DNA of 64,000 nucleotides from Duganella sp. SG902 (GCF_013376005.1 NZ_JABMJK010000011.1:1-64000), one strand, 5' to 3'; counted from the first letter of the stretch, positions 40,454 to 50,187 are shown. Notes: generated by a model not told the origin, from the sequence alone. Program-made: numbers and translations.

Positions 40454-41983
40454 ATGACTACGGATCTTCAAGACCAAGCAGCCGCTCCTGACGACAACAA
40501 AATCATCGCCGAGCGCCGCGCCAAGCTGGCCGCCATCCGCGAACAAGGCGTCGCCTTCCCGAACGACTTCAAGCCGGAACACAAGGCCGCCGACCTGCAT
40601 GCGCAGTACGGCGAGAAGTCGCGCGAAGATCTGGAAGCCAACCCGGTCACCGTCAAGCTGGCAGGCCGCATGATGCTGAAGCGCGAAGCCGGCAAGAAGG
40701 CCGCTTTCGCCACGCTGCAGGATTCGTCCGGCCCGCGCGCCGATGGCCGCATCCAGATCTACGCCACGCTGGACCTGACCGGCGAAGCCGCCATGGCCGC
40801 CCTGCACCACTATGACCTGGGCGATATCCTGGGCGTGGTCGGTACCCTGTTCAAGACCAAGACCGACGAACTGACCATCAAGGTCACCGAACTGCGTCTG
40901 ATCACCAAGTCGCTGCGCCCGCTGCCGGACAAGTTCCACGGCCTGGCCGACCAGGAAACCAAGTACCGCCAGCGCTACGTGGACCTGATCATGAACGAGG
41001 AGACGCGCCGCACCTTCAAGGCCCGTACCGCCGCCATGTCGTCGATCCGCCGCTTCATGGAAAAGAACGACTTCATGGAAGTGGAAACCCCGATGCTGCA
41101 CCCGATTCCGGGCGGCGCGGCGGCCAAGCCGTTCATCACCCACCATAACGCGCTGGACATGCAGATGTACCTGCGTATCGCGCCCGAGCTGTACTTGAAG
41201 CGTTTGGTGGTGGGCGGCTTCGACCGCGTGTTCGAGATCAACCGCAACTTCCGTAACGAAGGCGTGTCGGTCCGTCACAACCCGGAATTCACCATGATGG
41301 AATTCTACGCGGCCTACACCGATTACAAGTGGCTGATGGACTTCACCGAGTCGGTGATCCGCCAGGCGGCGATCGATGCCAAGGGCACGGCGGTGCTGAC
41401 CTACGGCGGCCGTGAGCTGGACTTGTCCAAGCCGTTCCATCGTCTGACCATCGTTGGCGCCATCAACAAGTTCGCGCCGCACTACACCGACGCGCAGCTG
41501 AATGACGCGGAATTCATCAAGGCCGAGCTGCTGAAGTTCGGCGTGAAGCCATTCGCCACCGCCGGCCTGGGCGCGCTGCAACTGGCGCTGTTTGAGGAAA
41601 CGGCGGAAGCGCAGCTGTGGGAGCCGACCTTCATCATCGACTATCCGGTGGAAGTGTCGCCGCTGGCGCGCGCTTCGGACACGCGCGAAGGCATCACCGA
41701 GCGCTTCGAGCTGTTCATGGTGGGCCGCGAGATCGCCAACGGCTTCTCGGAGCTGAACGATGCGGAAGACCAGTCGGCGCGCTTCCTGGCGCAGGTGGCG
41801 GCCAAGGACGCCGGCGATGAGGAGGCGATGTTCTACGACGCCGACTACATCCGCGCGCTGGAATACGGCATGCCGCCGGCCGGCGGCTGCGGCATCGGCA
41901 TCGACCGTCTGATGATGTTGCTGACCGATTCGCCTAACATCCGCGACGTGCTGCTGTTCCCGCACCTGCGCCGCGAAGAGTAA
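40454..41983 (+). CDS. lysS: Lysyl-tRNA synthetase, class II
   Basis: A 509-residue enzyme that attaches lysine to tRNA(Lys). It has an N-terminal helical extension, an OB-fold anticodon-binding domain (about 65-170; VKLAGRMMLKREAGKKAAFA) and the class II catalytic core: motif 1 around VETPMLHPIPGGAAAKPFIT, motif 2 FEINRNFRNEGVSVRHNPEF and motif 3 GCGIGIDRLMMLLTDSPNIR. All signature residues look intact and length matches bacterial LysS. It is downstream of prfB and the HAD gene. A long palindromic repeat follows eight bases after the stop and could serve as terminator. Confidence 0.97.
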   Translation: MTTDLQDQAAAPDDNKIIAERRAKLAAIREQGVAFPNDFKPEHKAADLHAQYGEKSREDLEANPVTVKLAGRMMLKREAGKKAAFATLQDSSGPRADGRIQIYATLDLTGEAAMAALHHYDLGDILGVVGTLFKTKTDELTIKVTELRLITKSLRPLPDKFHGLADQETKYRQRYVDLIMNEETRRTFKARTAAMSSIRRFMEKNDFMEVETPMLHPIPGGAAAKPFITHHNALDMQMYLRIAPELYLKRLVVGGFDRVFEINRNFRNEGVSVRHNPEFTMMEFYAAYTDYKWLMDFTESVIRQAAIDAKGTAVLTYGGRELDLSKPFHRLTIVGAINKFAPHYTDAQLNDAEFIKAELLKFGVKPFATAGLGALQLALFEETAEAQLWEPTFIIDYPVEVSPLARASDTREGITERFELFMVGREIANGFSELNDAEDQSARFLAQVAAKDAGDEEAMFYDADYIRALEYGMPPAGGCGIGIDRLMMLLTDSPNIRDVLLFPHLRREE

Positions 41984-41990
41984 TCCCGCT

Positions 41991-42077
41991 GTCGTCCCGG
42001 CGAAGGCCGGGACCCATGGAACGCTTGCGCTGACACATCGCTTGCGTTCCATGGGTTCCGGCCTCCGCCGGAACGAC
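41991..42077. repeat. Palindromic interspersed repeat, copy 1 (also likely terminator)
   Basis: Two 34-base arms (41991-42024 and 42044-42077) form a near-perfect inverted repeat around a 19-base loop. The core is GTCGTCCCGGCGAAGGCCGG followed by GACCCATGGAACGC. It lies between the convergent lysS and ppnN genes. The same sequence recurs at 45184-45270 and, as one arm, at 55022-55056. Confidence 0.85.
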
Positions 42078-42088
42078 GGAACCGCTGC

Positions 42089-43459
42089 TTACTGGATCAC
42101 ACGGTAGCACGGCGTGTACGGCTTCCCTGCCAACTTCATGCGGTGCTGCGCCACGAAGGAGGCCAGCAGCGCGTCCATCGGCCCCATGATCTCCTTGTCG
42201 CCATGGATTTCGAAGTGGCCGTACTTCTCGATGGCGCGGATACCCTCTTCCTTCACGTTCCCCGCCACCACACCCGAGAAAGCGCGGCGCAGATGCGCCG
42301 CCAGCAGGTGCACCGGCTGGTTCTTGTGCAGACTCAGATTGCGCATGTTCTCGTGCGTCGGCGGGAACGGACGCTGGAACTCGGTGTCGATCTTCAGGCC
42401 CCAATTGTAATAATACGCATCGCTGCGCGACTTGCGGAACTCGCGCACCGCCTTGATCCCGGCCTGCATCTCGCGCGCCACCAGTTCCGGATCGTCGATG
42501 ATGATCTTGTAGCGGCTTTGCGCCTCGGGACCCAGCGTGTCGTGAATGAACTGGTTGATCTGCACGAAGTATTCGCGCGCCGTTTCCGGGCCGGTGAACA
42601 CCAGCGGGAACGGGATCTCGGCGTTATCCGGATGCAGCAGGATGCCCAGGATGTACAGGATCTCCTCTGCGGTGCCAGCGCCGCCCGGGAACACCACGAT
42701 GCCGTGCCCCGTGCGTACAAACGCTTCCAGGCGCTTTTCAATGTCCGGCATGATGACCAGCTCATTAACGATCGGATTCGGCGACTCCGCCGCGATAATG
42801 CCCGGCTCCGTGATGCCCAGGTAACGCCCGCGATGCAGGCGCTGCTTGGCGTGGCCGATGGTGGCGCCCTTCATCGGGCCTTTCATCGCGCCCGGGCCGC
42901 AGCCGGTGCAGATATCCAGGTCACGCAGGCCCATCTCGTAGCCCACCTTCTTGGAGTAGTTGTACTCCTCGCGGTTGATCGAATGGCCGCCCCAGCACAC
43001 CACCAGGTTCGGATTGAGCATGGGCTTCAGCACGCCGGCGTTGCGCAGGATGTGGAACACGGCGTCGGTGATGCCCTCGGTTTTATTCAGGTCGAACTTC
43101 GGGTTGTCCGTCACCTCGTTGCTGACGAAGATAATATCGCGCAGCACCGCGAACAGGTGCTCGTGGATCCCCTTGATCATTTTGCCATCGACGAAAGCGA
43201 TGGCCGGCGCGCCCTTGATATCGAGCTTGATGCCGCGCTCGCGCTGCACGATGCTGATGTCAAACGATTTATAACGGTCCAGCAGTTCCTTTCCATCGTC
43301 GATAGTGCTGCCGCAATTGAGCACGGCCAGGGCGCACTTGCGGAAGACGTTATAAAGGCCGCCCTGGCTAGTATCGAGCAGCTTGTTCACTTCCGCCTTC
43401 GAAAGGATCTCCAGCTGACCTTCGGGCGAAATCTGGGTATCGACAACGTCATATTCCAT
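42089..43459 (-). CDS. ppnN: Nucleotide 5'-monophosphate nucleosidase PpnN (YgdH, LOG family)
   Basis: A 456-residue protein with the three-part PpnN layout: an N-terminal DUF4478-type domain (about 1-145, ISPEGQLEILSKAEVNKLLD), the central Rossmann-like LOG catalytic domain with GCGPGAMKGPMKGATIGHAK and VVFPGGAGTAEEILYILGIL (the PGGxGTxxE motif), and a C-terminal DUF3412-type domain ending FEIHGDKEIMGPMDALLASF. It cleaves the N-glycosidic bond of purine and pyrimidine NMPs and in E. coli is stimulated by (p)ppGpp. Length matches the E. coli protein. It converges with lysS. Confidence 0.93.
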   Translation of the reverse strand: MEYDVVDTQISPEGQLEILSKAEVNKLLDTSQGGLYNVFRKCALAVLNCGSTIDDGKELLDRYKSFDISIVQRERGIKLDIKGAPAIAFVDGKMIKGIHEHLFAVLRDIIFVSNEVTDNPKFDLNKTEGITDAVFHILRNAGVLKPMLNPNLVVCWGGHSINREEYNYSKKVGYEMGLRDLDICTGCGPGAMKGPMKGATIGHAKQRLHRGRYLGITEPGIIAAESPNPIVNELVIMPDIEKRLEAFVRTGHGIVVFPGGAGTAEEILYILGILLHPDNAEIPFPLVFTGPETAREYFVQINQFIHDTLGPEAQSRYKIIIDDPELVAREMQAGIKAVREFRKSRSDAYYYNWGLKIDTEFQRPFPPTHENMRNLSLHKNQPVHLLAAHLRRAFSGVVAGNVKEEGIRAIEKYGHFEIHGDKEIMGPMDALLASFVAQHRMKLAGKPYTPCYRVIQ

Positions 43460-43636
43460 GATGCTTAAGTCCTATTCAGTTTCTATTGGTCCTGCGCCAC
43501 CAATATACGACAATTTCGCAGGGAGATTCGCAAAAAGTGCGTTGCGATCGATTTGTAGATTAAAATGTCGCCCAATTTGGCCGCCCCACAAGGGCAGACG
43601 CCAGTTCCTATAGACCATAATGACAGGAGAAGCCGC

Positions 43637-45136
43637 ATGAGCGGTGCGACCACCCAACCTACGGAAGCCGCGATTCCGGAATTTAAGCAGATCATGGGGC
43701 ATCCCGCCCCGCTGTGGATGTTGTTCATGACCGAGTTCTGGGAGCGCTTCGCGTTCTACGGCATTCGTTGGGCCCTGGTGCTCTACGTGGTCGCCCAGTT
43801 CTACAACGGCGACCCGTCCGGTGAATCCGCCGCCAACCTCGTTTACGGCTCTTATCTCGCGCTGGTGTATGCGGCGGCGCTGTTCGGCGGCTACGTGGCC
43901 GACCGCGTGCTGGGTTACCAGCGCTCCATCCTGGTCGGCGCGTCCTTCATGGCCGCCGGCCTGTTCATGATCGCCTTCCCGGACCAGACGATATTCAAAT
44001 TCGGCCTGGCCACCATCATTGTCGGCAACGGCATGTTCAAGCCAAATATCTCGACCATGGTTGGCAAGCTGTATGGCACCACCGACACGCGCCGCGACTC
44101 GGGCTTCACCATCTTCTACATGGGCATCAACTCCGGCGCGCTAGTCGCACCAGTGCTGACCGAGTGGCTGGCATCGGCCATCTTCGGCACCGGCGGCATG
44201 CCGGCCTACAAAGTGGTGTTCATGTCGGCCGGTGTCGGCATGCTGATTAGCCTCGTATGGTTCTACATCGGCCGTCGCGGCCTGAAAGGCATCGGCGCGC
44301 CAGATGCGCAGAGCGGCGATCCAAAACGCCTGATTTACGTGGTGATTGGCTCGCTGTGCGTGATTCCGCTGGTGTACTCGCTGCTGGCGGCAGGCGCCAA
44401 GAGCCTGCAGGTGGTGCTGTCGGTGCTGTTCGTGCTGCTGTCGGTCATGCTGCTGGTGGAAGGCATCAAGAACGGCAAGGTGGCGCGCGACAAAGTGATC
44501 GCCATGCTGGTGATCTTCTTCTTCAACATCATGTTCTGGTGCTTCTTCGAACAGGCGGGCAGCTCGTTCACCTTCCTGGCCGAGAAAATCGTCGACCGCG
44601 AAATGTTCAACTGGACATTCCCGGTAGCCTGGTTCCAGACCGTGAACTCGCTGGCCATCATCGCCTTCGCGCCGATCATCGCCTTCGCCTGGGTAGCCAT
44701 GGGCCGCGCCAATCCTTCGATTCCGCGCAAATTTGGCCTGGGCCTGATCTTCAACGGCACCGCCTTCCTGCTGCTGATGTTCGCGCTGTCGTCGCTGGTG
44801 GACGCCAACAACAAGATCCCGTTCTGGACCCTGTTCATGGTCTACGTGCTGCAATCGATCGGTGAGCTGTGCCTGTCGCCGATCGGCCTGTCGATGGTGA
44901 CCAAGCTGGCGCCGACCCGTCTGGTGGGCCTGGGCATGGGCGGCTGGTTCCTGTCGACCGGCATCGGCAACAACCTGTCGGGCATCTTCGCGTCGGCGGT
45001 ATCGGGCGAAGGCGGCATGTCGGTGCCATCGGCACTGTCGGGCTACACCTTCGGGTTCTGGTCGCTGATCATCGGCGGCGTGCTCCTGTTCCTGATCGCC
45101 CCGCTGATCCAGAAACTGATGCACGGTGTGAAGTAA
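43637..45136 (+). CDS. dtpT: POT-family proton-coupled di/tripeptide symporter
   Basis: A 499-residue major-facilitator protein with 12-14 membrane segments. The POT signatures are FMTEFWERFAFYGIRWALVL (the ExxER proton-coupling motif) in the first helix, GGYVADRVLGYQRSILVGA (PTR2 motif 1), and FTIFYMGINSGALVAPVLTE (PTR2 motif 2). It imports di- and tripeptides with protons. The frame is open to 43565, but the ATG at 43637 is preferred: AGGAG lies nine bases upstream and the protein then starts like its relatives. It diverges from ppnN and ends at a large palindrome shared with glpD. The gene symbol marks the family; the E. coli homologue cannot be fixed. Confidence 0.92.
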   Translation: MSGATTQPTEAAIPEFKQIMGHPAPLWMLFMTEFWERFAFYGIRWALVLYVVAQFYNGDPSGESAANLVYGSYLALVYAAALFGGYVADRVLGYQRSILVGASFMAAGLFMIAFPDQTIFKFGLATIIVGNGMFKPNISTMVGKLYGTTDTRRDSGFTIFYMGINSGALVAPVLTEWLASAIFGTGGMPAYKVVFMSAGVGMLISLVWFYIGRRGLKGIGAPDAQSGDPKRLIYVVIGSLCVIPLVYSLLAAGAKSLQVVLSVLFVLLSVMLLVEGIKNGKVARDKVIAMLVIFFFNIMFWCFFEQAGSSFTFLAEKIVDREMFNWTFPVAWFQTVNSLAIIAFAPIIAFAWVAMGRANPSIPRKFGLGLIFNGTAFLLLMFALSSLVDANNKIPFWTLFMVYVLQSIGELCLSPIGLSMVTKLAPTRLVGLGMGGWFLSTGIGNNLSGIFASAVSGEGGMSVPSALSGYTFGFWSLIIGGVLLFLIAPLIQKLMHGVK

Positions 45137-45146
45137 GACTGCAAAC

Positions 45147-45310
45147 GGCGCCCCAGGGCGCTAATGCCGTTCAGTTAAACGGCGTCGTTCCGGCGAAGGC
45201 CGGAACCCATAGAACGCATGCGCTGTGGTTACGCATACGTTCTATGGATTCCGGCTTTCGCCGGAATGACGAATTAAGCGCTAACTGAACGGCATTCGCC
45301 CCAGGGTGCC
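45147..45310. terminator. Nested palindrome between convergent dtpT and glpD, probable bidirectional terminator
   Basis: Outer arms (45147-45177, AATGCCGTTCAGTTA core, and 45280-45310) flank the palindromic repeat copy 2. The whole 164-base space between the two stop codons can fold into one long hairpin. No U-tract follows, so factor-independent termination is not certain. Confidence 0.55.
45184..45270. repeat. Palindromic interspersed repeat, copy 2
   Basis: Arms GTCGTTCCGGCGAAGGCCGG then AACCCATAGAACGC and its inverse share most positions with copy 1 (41991-42077), including the CCGGCGAAGGCCGG core and the CCAT(A/G)GAACGC block. It is embedded in a larger palindrome between convergent genes. 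Confidence 0.85.
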
Positions 45311-45314
45311 GTTT

Positions 45315-46850
45315 TTACTTGGGCGCCAGCGGATGGGCGTTGAGCCAGGTCTGTAGCGTTTCGTCGCTGCCGGCGGGCAGGTGCAGGCCCAGTTTGGTGC
45401 GGCGCCAAAGGATGTCCTGCGCGGTGCGCGCCCATTCGTAGCGGCGCAGGTATTCCACTTCCGCCGCAAACAGGCCGGGGACGATTTCCTCGCCCATCGA
45501 CGCCACATCGGTGCGCTCGCTCAGCAGCGTGTGGATGCGCGTGCCGTAGCTGCGGCAGTAGCGCGACACCAGTTCCGACGGCAGTCCGCTGTAGCGGGCG
45601 ATCTGCGCGCGCCGCCAGGCGTCGAATTCCAGCACCGATTTATTCCGCGGCTCGGCGCCGAACAAATCGCCGCCCGGCAGGCAAGCGTTGTGGGTCCATC
45701 CGCCGTGGCGGTTGTCCAGCGCCTTGGCGATATGATCGACGGCCTCCTCCGCCAGCTTGCGGAAGGTGGTGATCTTGCCGCCGAAGACACTCAGTATCGG
45801 CGGCCCGTCACTGTCCACCTCCAGCCGGTAATCACGCGTGACGGCCTTGGCGTCGGCGCCATCCTCCACCAACGGGCGCACGCCCGAATAGGTCCACACC
45901 ACGTCCGCCGGCACGATGGGCCGGACAAAGTACTGGCTGGCCAGCTGGCACAGATAGGCGATTTCCTCTTCGTTGATCGCGACCTGGTTGGCGTCTCCCT
46001 GATAATCGAGATCGGTGGTGCCGATCAGCGTGAAGTCGCGCTCATACGGAATCGCGAACACGATGCGCCCGTCCGGATGCTGGAAGATATAGGCGTTGTC
46101 ATGCTCGAAGATGCGCCTGACCACAATGTGGCTGCCCTTGATCAGCCGCAGATGGCCGCCGCCGGCGCGCGGCACGGCCGCGTGCAGCAGGTTGGCCGTC
46201 CACGGTCCGGCGGCATTCACCACATAACGCGCATTGACGCGGATATGGCCGCAGCTTGGTTTGAATAAAGTCGCTTCCCAGTCCGCCGTCTTGCGTTCCA
46301 GCTTGGTGCACACGGCTTGCGTCAGGATGGTGGCGCCCTTCTCGCACGCGTCGATGGCGTTCAGCACCACCAGCCGTGCGTCGTCCACCCAACCGTCGGA
46401 ATAAATAAAGCCGCGCTCAAATTCCGGCTTCAGGGGCTTGCCCGCGACGTGGTTGCGCAGGTTGATGCCGGCCGATGCCGGCAACAGCTCGCGCCGCGCC
46501 AGCATATCGTATAAAAACAGGCCGGCGCGGATCAGCAGCGCCGGGCGCTGGCCCCGCGCGTGCGGCATCACAAAACGCAGCGGCCACATGATGTGCGGCG
46601 CGGCGCGCAGCAGCACCTCGCGCTCGATCAGGGCCTTGCGCACCAGGTTGAATTCGTAATACTCCAGATACCGCAGGCCGCCGTGTATCAGCTTGGTGGA
46701 GGCCGACGAGGTATGCGACGCCAGGTCATCCTTCTCGCACAATACCACCGACAGCCCGCGTCCCGCCGCGTCACGGGCGATACCGGCGCCGTTGATGCCG
46801 CCGCCGACGATCAGGACGTCGCAATCGAGTATGTGCTGCGGTTCCGCCAT
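45315..46850 (-). CDS. glpD: Aerobic glycerol-3-phosphate dehydrogenase
   Basis: A 511-residue FAD flavoprotein that oxidises sn-glycerol-3-phosphate to dihydroxyacetone phosphate and feeds electrons to quinone at the inner membrane. The N-terminal FAD motif is DVLIVGGGINGAGIARDAAG, followed by SSASTKLIHGGLRYLEYYEF, the GlpD/FAD-oxidase signature. Further blocks are FAIPYERDFTLIGTTDLDYQ and TYSGVRPLVEDGADAKAVTR, plus the C-terminal helical DAO_C domain. No glpF, glpK or glpR is adjacent. It diverges from the penicillin-binding protein gene and converges with the peptide symporter. Confidence 0.95.
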   Translation of the reverse strand: MAEPQHILDCDVLIVGGGINGAGIARDAAGRGLSVVLCEKDDLASHTSSASTKLIHGGLRYLEYYEFNLVRKALIEREVLLRAAPHIMWPLRFVMPHARGQRPALLIRAGLFLYDMLARRELLPASAGINLRNHVAGKPLKPEFERGFIYSDGWVDDARLVVLNAIDACEKGATILTQAVCTKLERKTADWEATLFKPSCGHIRVNARYVVNAAGPWTANLLHAAVPRAGGGHLRLIKGSHIVVRRIFEHDNAYIFQHPDGRIVFAIPYERDFTLIGTTDLDYQGDANQVAINEEEIAYLCQLASQYFVRPIVPADVVWTYSGVRPLVEDGADAKAVTRDYRLEVDSDGPPILSVFGGKITTFRKLAEEAVDHIAKALDNRHGGWTHNACLPGGDLFGAEPRNKSVLEFDAWRRAQIARYSGLPSELVSRYCRSYGTRIHTLLSERTDVASMGEEIVPGLFAAEVEYLRRYEWARTAQDILWRRTKLGLHLPAGSDETLQTWLNAHPLAPK

Positions 46851-46917
46851 ATGGTCCCTTTGGAGCTGTATACCTGTACGTTACGACAAGTGACGGCAAG
46901 TAACAATAGCCTTGTTC

Positions 46918-46923
46918 TATAAT
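46918..46923 (+). promoter_or_regulatory. Possible -10 element of the penicillin-binding protein gene
   Basis: TATAAT lies 32 bases before the TTG start in the glpD divergent spacer. No good -35 hexamer is spaced correctly. Confidence 0.35.
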
Positions 46924-46955
46924 CGCGCATACTTCCGCAACCGAGAGATGATGTT

Positions 46956-49361
46956 TTGACAACCTCGAGCTCCATCCCCACCTGGATCAATCGCCGCAAT
47001 ATGATACGCGCCGCCCTTGCCGCCGGACTGGCCGCCCTGATCGGCGGCGGTCTGCTGCTGGCCTATATGCTGCTGTACGTGGCCCCGAACCTGCCGTCGC
47101 TGGAGGCGGTGACCGACTATCGCCCGAAAATCCCGCTGCGCATCTATACCGCCGACAATGCCCTGATCGGGGAGTTTGGCGAAGAACACCGCGACTTCAT
47201 CCCCATCAAGGACATGCCGGAGCTGATGAAAAAGTCGCTGCTGGCGATCGAGGACAAACGCTTCTACGAGCATAACGGCATCGACTGGGTGCGTGCGCTG
47301 GGCGCGGTGCGGGCCAACCTGGGCGGCGCCTTCCGCCAGGGCGGCTCCACCATCACCATGCAGGTGGCGCGCAACTTCTACCTGACGCGCGAAAAATTCG
47401 TCAGCCGCAAACTGACCGAGGTGATGCTGGCTCTGAAAATCGAAGCGGCGCTGAGCAAGGATCAGATCCTGGAGCTGTACATGAACCAGATCTACCTCGG
47501 CCAGCGCTCGTTCGGCTTCGGCGCGGCGGCTCAAGTCTACTTTGGCAAGCCACTCAAGGACCTGGACGTGGCCGAGATGGCGATGCTGGCCGGCCTGCCG
47601 CAAAATCCGGCGCGCCACAACCCGGCCGTCAATCCCAAGCGTGCCAAGCAACGCCAACACGTGGTGCTGCGCTCCATGCGCGATCTCGATTACATCACCG
47701 AGGCGCAGTACCAGAAGGCGCTGAAGGAGACCCTGCACATCAACCGCAAGGGCGTCGACTTCGACGTCCACGCCGAATACGTGGCCGAGCTGGCGCGCCA
47801 GGTGGTGTACGCGCAGTTCAAGGAGGACTCGTACACCAAGGGCATCAGCGTCTACACCACGATCCTGAAGGCCGACCAGAAAGCCGCCTACGAGTCGATG
47901 CGACGCAATGTGCTGAACTACGATCAGCGCCACGGCTACCGGGGTCCGGAAGCCGTGATCACTCTGCCCGCCAACGAGGACGAACGCGACGACGCCATCG
48001 AGGACGCGCTGCAAAAACGTCCGAGCAGCGACGGCCTGATTCCGGCCGTGGTGCTGGAGGCCGGCCCGAAAGCGGTCAAGGTGCAGAATCCCGCCGGCGA
48101 GGAAATCACCATCACCGGCGACGGCCTGAAACTGGCCGCCAACGCGCTGACCGACAAGGCCAAGGACAATCTGCGCGTGCGTCCCGGCGCGGTGATCCGC
48201 ATCATGCAGAACGACAAAGGCGGCTGGAGCATCACGCAAGTGCCGCAGGTGGCGGCGGCCTTCGTGTCGCTGGACGCGGTGACCGGCGGCTACCACGCCA
48301 TGGTCGGCGGCTTCGATTACAACCTGCAGAAGTTCAACCACGTCACGCAGGCGTGGCGCCAGCCCGGCTCCTCGATCAAGCCGTTCGTGTATTCGGCGGC
48401 GCTGGAGCGCGGCTTCTCGCCATCGACGCTGATCAACGACGTGCCGCTGGAGCTGACCGGCGCCGAAACCGGCAACGAGGCCTGGTCGCCGCGCAACGAC
48501 GACGGCAAGTTCGACGGCCCGATCACCATGCGCCGCGCGCTGTCGGAATCGAAGAACGTGGTGTCGGTGCGCATCCTGCGCGCCATCGGCGTGCCATATG
48601 CGCACAGCTACCTCGGCAAGTTTGGCTTCGACCTGGCCAAGCATCCAAAGAACCTGACCATGGCGCTGGGCACGGGCTCGGTGACGCCGGCGCAGCTGGC
48701 CGGCGCCTACTCGGTGTTTGCCAACGGCGGTTACACCGTCGAGCCCTACCTGATCGCCAAGATCGTTGACGGCGACGGCAAGGTGATTCAGGAAGCCAAG
48801 CCGCGCACCACGCTGCCGGACGAGGCGCGCGTGCTCGATCCGCGCAACGCTTATGTCATGGATTCGATGATGCGCGAAGTGACGCGCAGCGGCACCGGCG
48901 GTGCGGTCGCGCGCCTCGGCCGCCCTGATTTGGCCGGCAAGACCGGCACCTCCAGCGATGCGGTCGATGGCTGGTTCGCCGGCTACGGCGGCGGCATCGT
49001 GGCGGTGTCGTGGATGGGTTACGACGATTCCAAGTCGCTGGGCGGCAAGGAGTTCGGCGCCACCGTGGCGCTGCCGATCTGGATCGACTACATGCGGGTG
49101 GCGATGCGAAGCCGTCCGCCGCAGGAACGCCCGGTGCCGACCGGCCTGACGCAGGTGAACGGCGAGTGGCTGTACGATGAATTCACCGGCGACGCCGCGC
49201 GCCATACGCTGGACATGGATACGGAACCGGCCGGCGCCGAGAACGTGGAGCCGACCGCTGCGGGCGCGGCGCCGGCCGCGGCGCCCGCGCCGGCAGCGGC
49301 GCCGGCGGCCGCGCCGAACGCGGAAAACATCAAACCGGTGCCAGCGGGCCCGGGGCGCTAA
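46956..49361 (+). CDS. mrcA: Class A penicillin-binding protein 1a
   Basis: A 801-residue bifunctional peptidoglycan synthase. A membrane anchor (about 15-40) is followed by the GT51 glycosyltransferase (AIEDKRFYEHNGIDWVRALG with the catalytic Glu; QGGSTITMQVARNFYLTREK) and the transpeptidase with SSIKPF (SxxK nucleophile Ser), SESKN (SxN) and KTGTSSD (KTG). An OB-like insert lies between. The tail is Ala/Pro-rich (AAPAAAPAPAAAPAAAP), as in many betaproteobacterial PBP1a. TTG at 46956 is the chosen start, because ATG codons just before it lead into a stop and the next in-frame ATG (46998) would trim the cytoplasmic leader; either is possible. Confidence 0.93.
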   Translation: MTTSSSIPTWINRRNMIRAALAAGLAALIGGGLLLAYMLLYVAPNLPSLEAVTDYRPKIPLRIYTADNALIGEFGEEHRDFIPIKDMPELMKKSLLAIEDKRFYEHNGIDWVRALGAVRANLGGAFRQGGSTITMQVARNFYLTREKFVSRKLTEVMLALKIEAALSKDQILELYMNQIYLGQRSFGFGAAAQVYFGKPLKDLDVAEMAMLAGLPQNPARHNPAVNPKRAKQRQHVVLRSMRDLDYITEAQYQKALKETLHINRKGVDFDVHAEYVAELARQVVYAQFKEDSYTKGISVYTTILKADQKAAYESMRRNVLNYDQRHGYRGPEAVITLPANEDERDDAIEDALQKRPSSDGLIPAVVLEAGPKAVKVQNPAGEEITITGDGLKLAANALTDKAKDNLRVRPGAVIRIMQNDKGGWSITQVPQVAAAFVSLDAVTGGYHAMVGGFDYNLQKFNHVTQAWRQPGSSIKPFVYSAALERGFSPSTLINDVPLELTGAETGNEAWSPRNDDGKFDGPITMRRALSESKNVVSVRILRAIGVPYAHSYLGKFGFDLAKHPKNLTMALGTGSVTPAQLAGAYSVFANGGYTVEPYLIAKIVDGDGKVIQEAKPRTTLPDEARVLDPRNAYVMDSMMREVTRSGTGGAVARLGRPDLAGKTGTSSDAVDGWFAGYGGGIVAVSWMGYDDSKSLGGKEFGATVALPIWIDYMRVAMRSRPPQERPVPTGLTQVNGEWLYDEFTGDAARHTLDMDTEPAGAENVEPTAAGAAPAAAPAPAAAPAAAPNAENIKPVPAGPGR

Positions 49362-50040
49362 CCGCGCTCAGATAGCCGCGCATCATGCGCACGGCGCTGT
49401 CGGCAAAGCGGTCAGGATCGATATCGGCGGCGCGGTACTTCCAGCGCTTGACGTACCAGTCCTGGAACATGGCCATGATGTGCGCCGCGATCAAGTCCGG
49501 GCTGACCTGCGGACGGTCCGGCACCTGCGCGATCACTTCGGCGAACAACGCCTGCACGTGCAGCTCCGATTCCTTGGCGGTGCTACGCTGCTCGGCCTGC
49601 AGCACGCGCGAATCCATGAAGACGAAGTAAAACCACGGCTGCAGGATCTCTGACACATAGATCGACGCGCGGATCAGCGCCTCCAGACGGTCCAGCGGAT
49701 CGCTGATGTCGGCGTACATCTTGGGCACCTCGTGGGTGGCGTGGCGCACCACGTCCTCGATCATTTCCGCCAGCTGGTCCTTGCTGCTGATGTAGCCGTA
49801 CAAGCCGCCCATCGACAGCCCCGTCTCGCCGCACAGGTCGCGCAGGTTCATGGCGCGGAAGCCGACGTCGTTGGCCAGCTTGAAGGTGGCGTTGAAGATT
49901 TTCTCCAGGTTCTCCAGCGCCGGCTTGCGGCGCTTGACCGTGATGCGATCGGCATAGCGATCGAGCAGATAGGCCCAGATGTTCACGCCGTCCAGCGGCG
50001 TCCTGGCCTGGAAATGTTGGAAGTCGAATTGCGCCGGCAA
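49330..50040 (-). CDS. TetR-family transcriptional regulator
   Basis: A 236-residue regulator. The N-terminal helix-turn-helix is recognisable: KIFNATFKLANDVGFRAMNL, then RDLCGETGLSMGGLYGYISS and KDQLAEM. The C-terminal domain has TetR-like helices (LEALIRASIYVSEILQPWFY, SPDLIAAHIMAMFQDWYVKR). The chosen TTG at 50040 follows AGGG at a good distance and a TATAAT at 50071-50076; the longer frame up to 50196 would overlap the lipase start and is unlikely. The 3' end overlaps the convergent penicillin-binding protein gene by 32 bases. It is divergent from lipA, so it may control the lipase operon; that is inferred from position. Confidence 0.82.
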   Translation of the reverse strand: MPAQFDFQHFQARTPLDGVNIWAYLLDRYADRITVKRRKPALENLEKIFNATFKLANDVGFRAMNLRDLCGETGLSMGGLYGYISSKDQLAEMIEDVVRHATHEVPKMYADISDPLDRLEALIRASIYVSEILQPWFYFVFMDSRVLQAEQRSTAKESELHVQALFAEVIAQVPDRPQVSPDLIAAHIMAMFQDWYVKRWKYRAADIDPDRFADSAVRMMRGYLSAVSAPGPLAPV

Positions 50041-50070
50041 GGTTGTCCCTGTAGTGATATTTTTGAGAAG

Positions 50071-50076
50071 ATTATA
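50071..50076 (-). promoter_or_regulatory. -10-like element of the TetR gene
   Basis: TATAAT on the minus strand lies 30 bases upstream of the chosen TTG start, in the divergent spacer with lipA. No matching -35 is visible. Confidence 0.35.
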
Positions 50077-50187
50077 GCGCAGACCCTCCCCTTGCCCGCG
50101 GATTGGCTCCTGAGGCCAAGCGTGCGACCTGCAAGGCCGCGTCGCCGATGTTACATTGAGCAGACAACATAACCATCGGAGACCGCC

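Noticed and set aside
43472..43728. Small minus-strand ORFs in the ppnN/dtpT spacer
   Set aside because: They overlap the peptide symporter start and its ribosome site, and have no family resemblance.
46917..49205. Long minus-strand frame opposite the penicillin-binding protein gene
   Set aside because: His/Arg/Val-rich shadow of a well-supported gene, without motifs.
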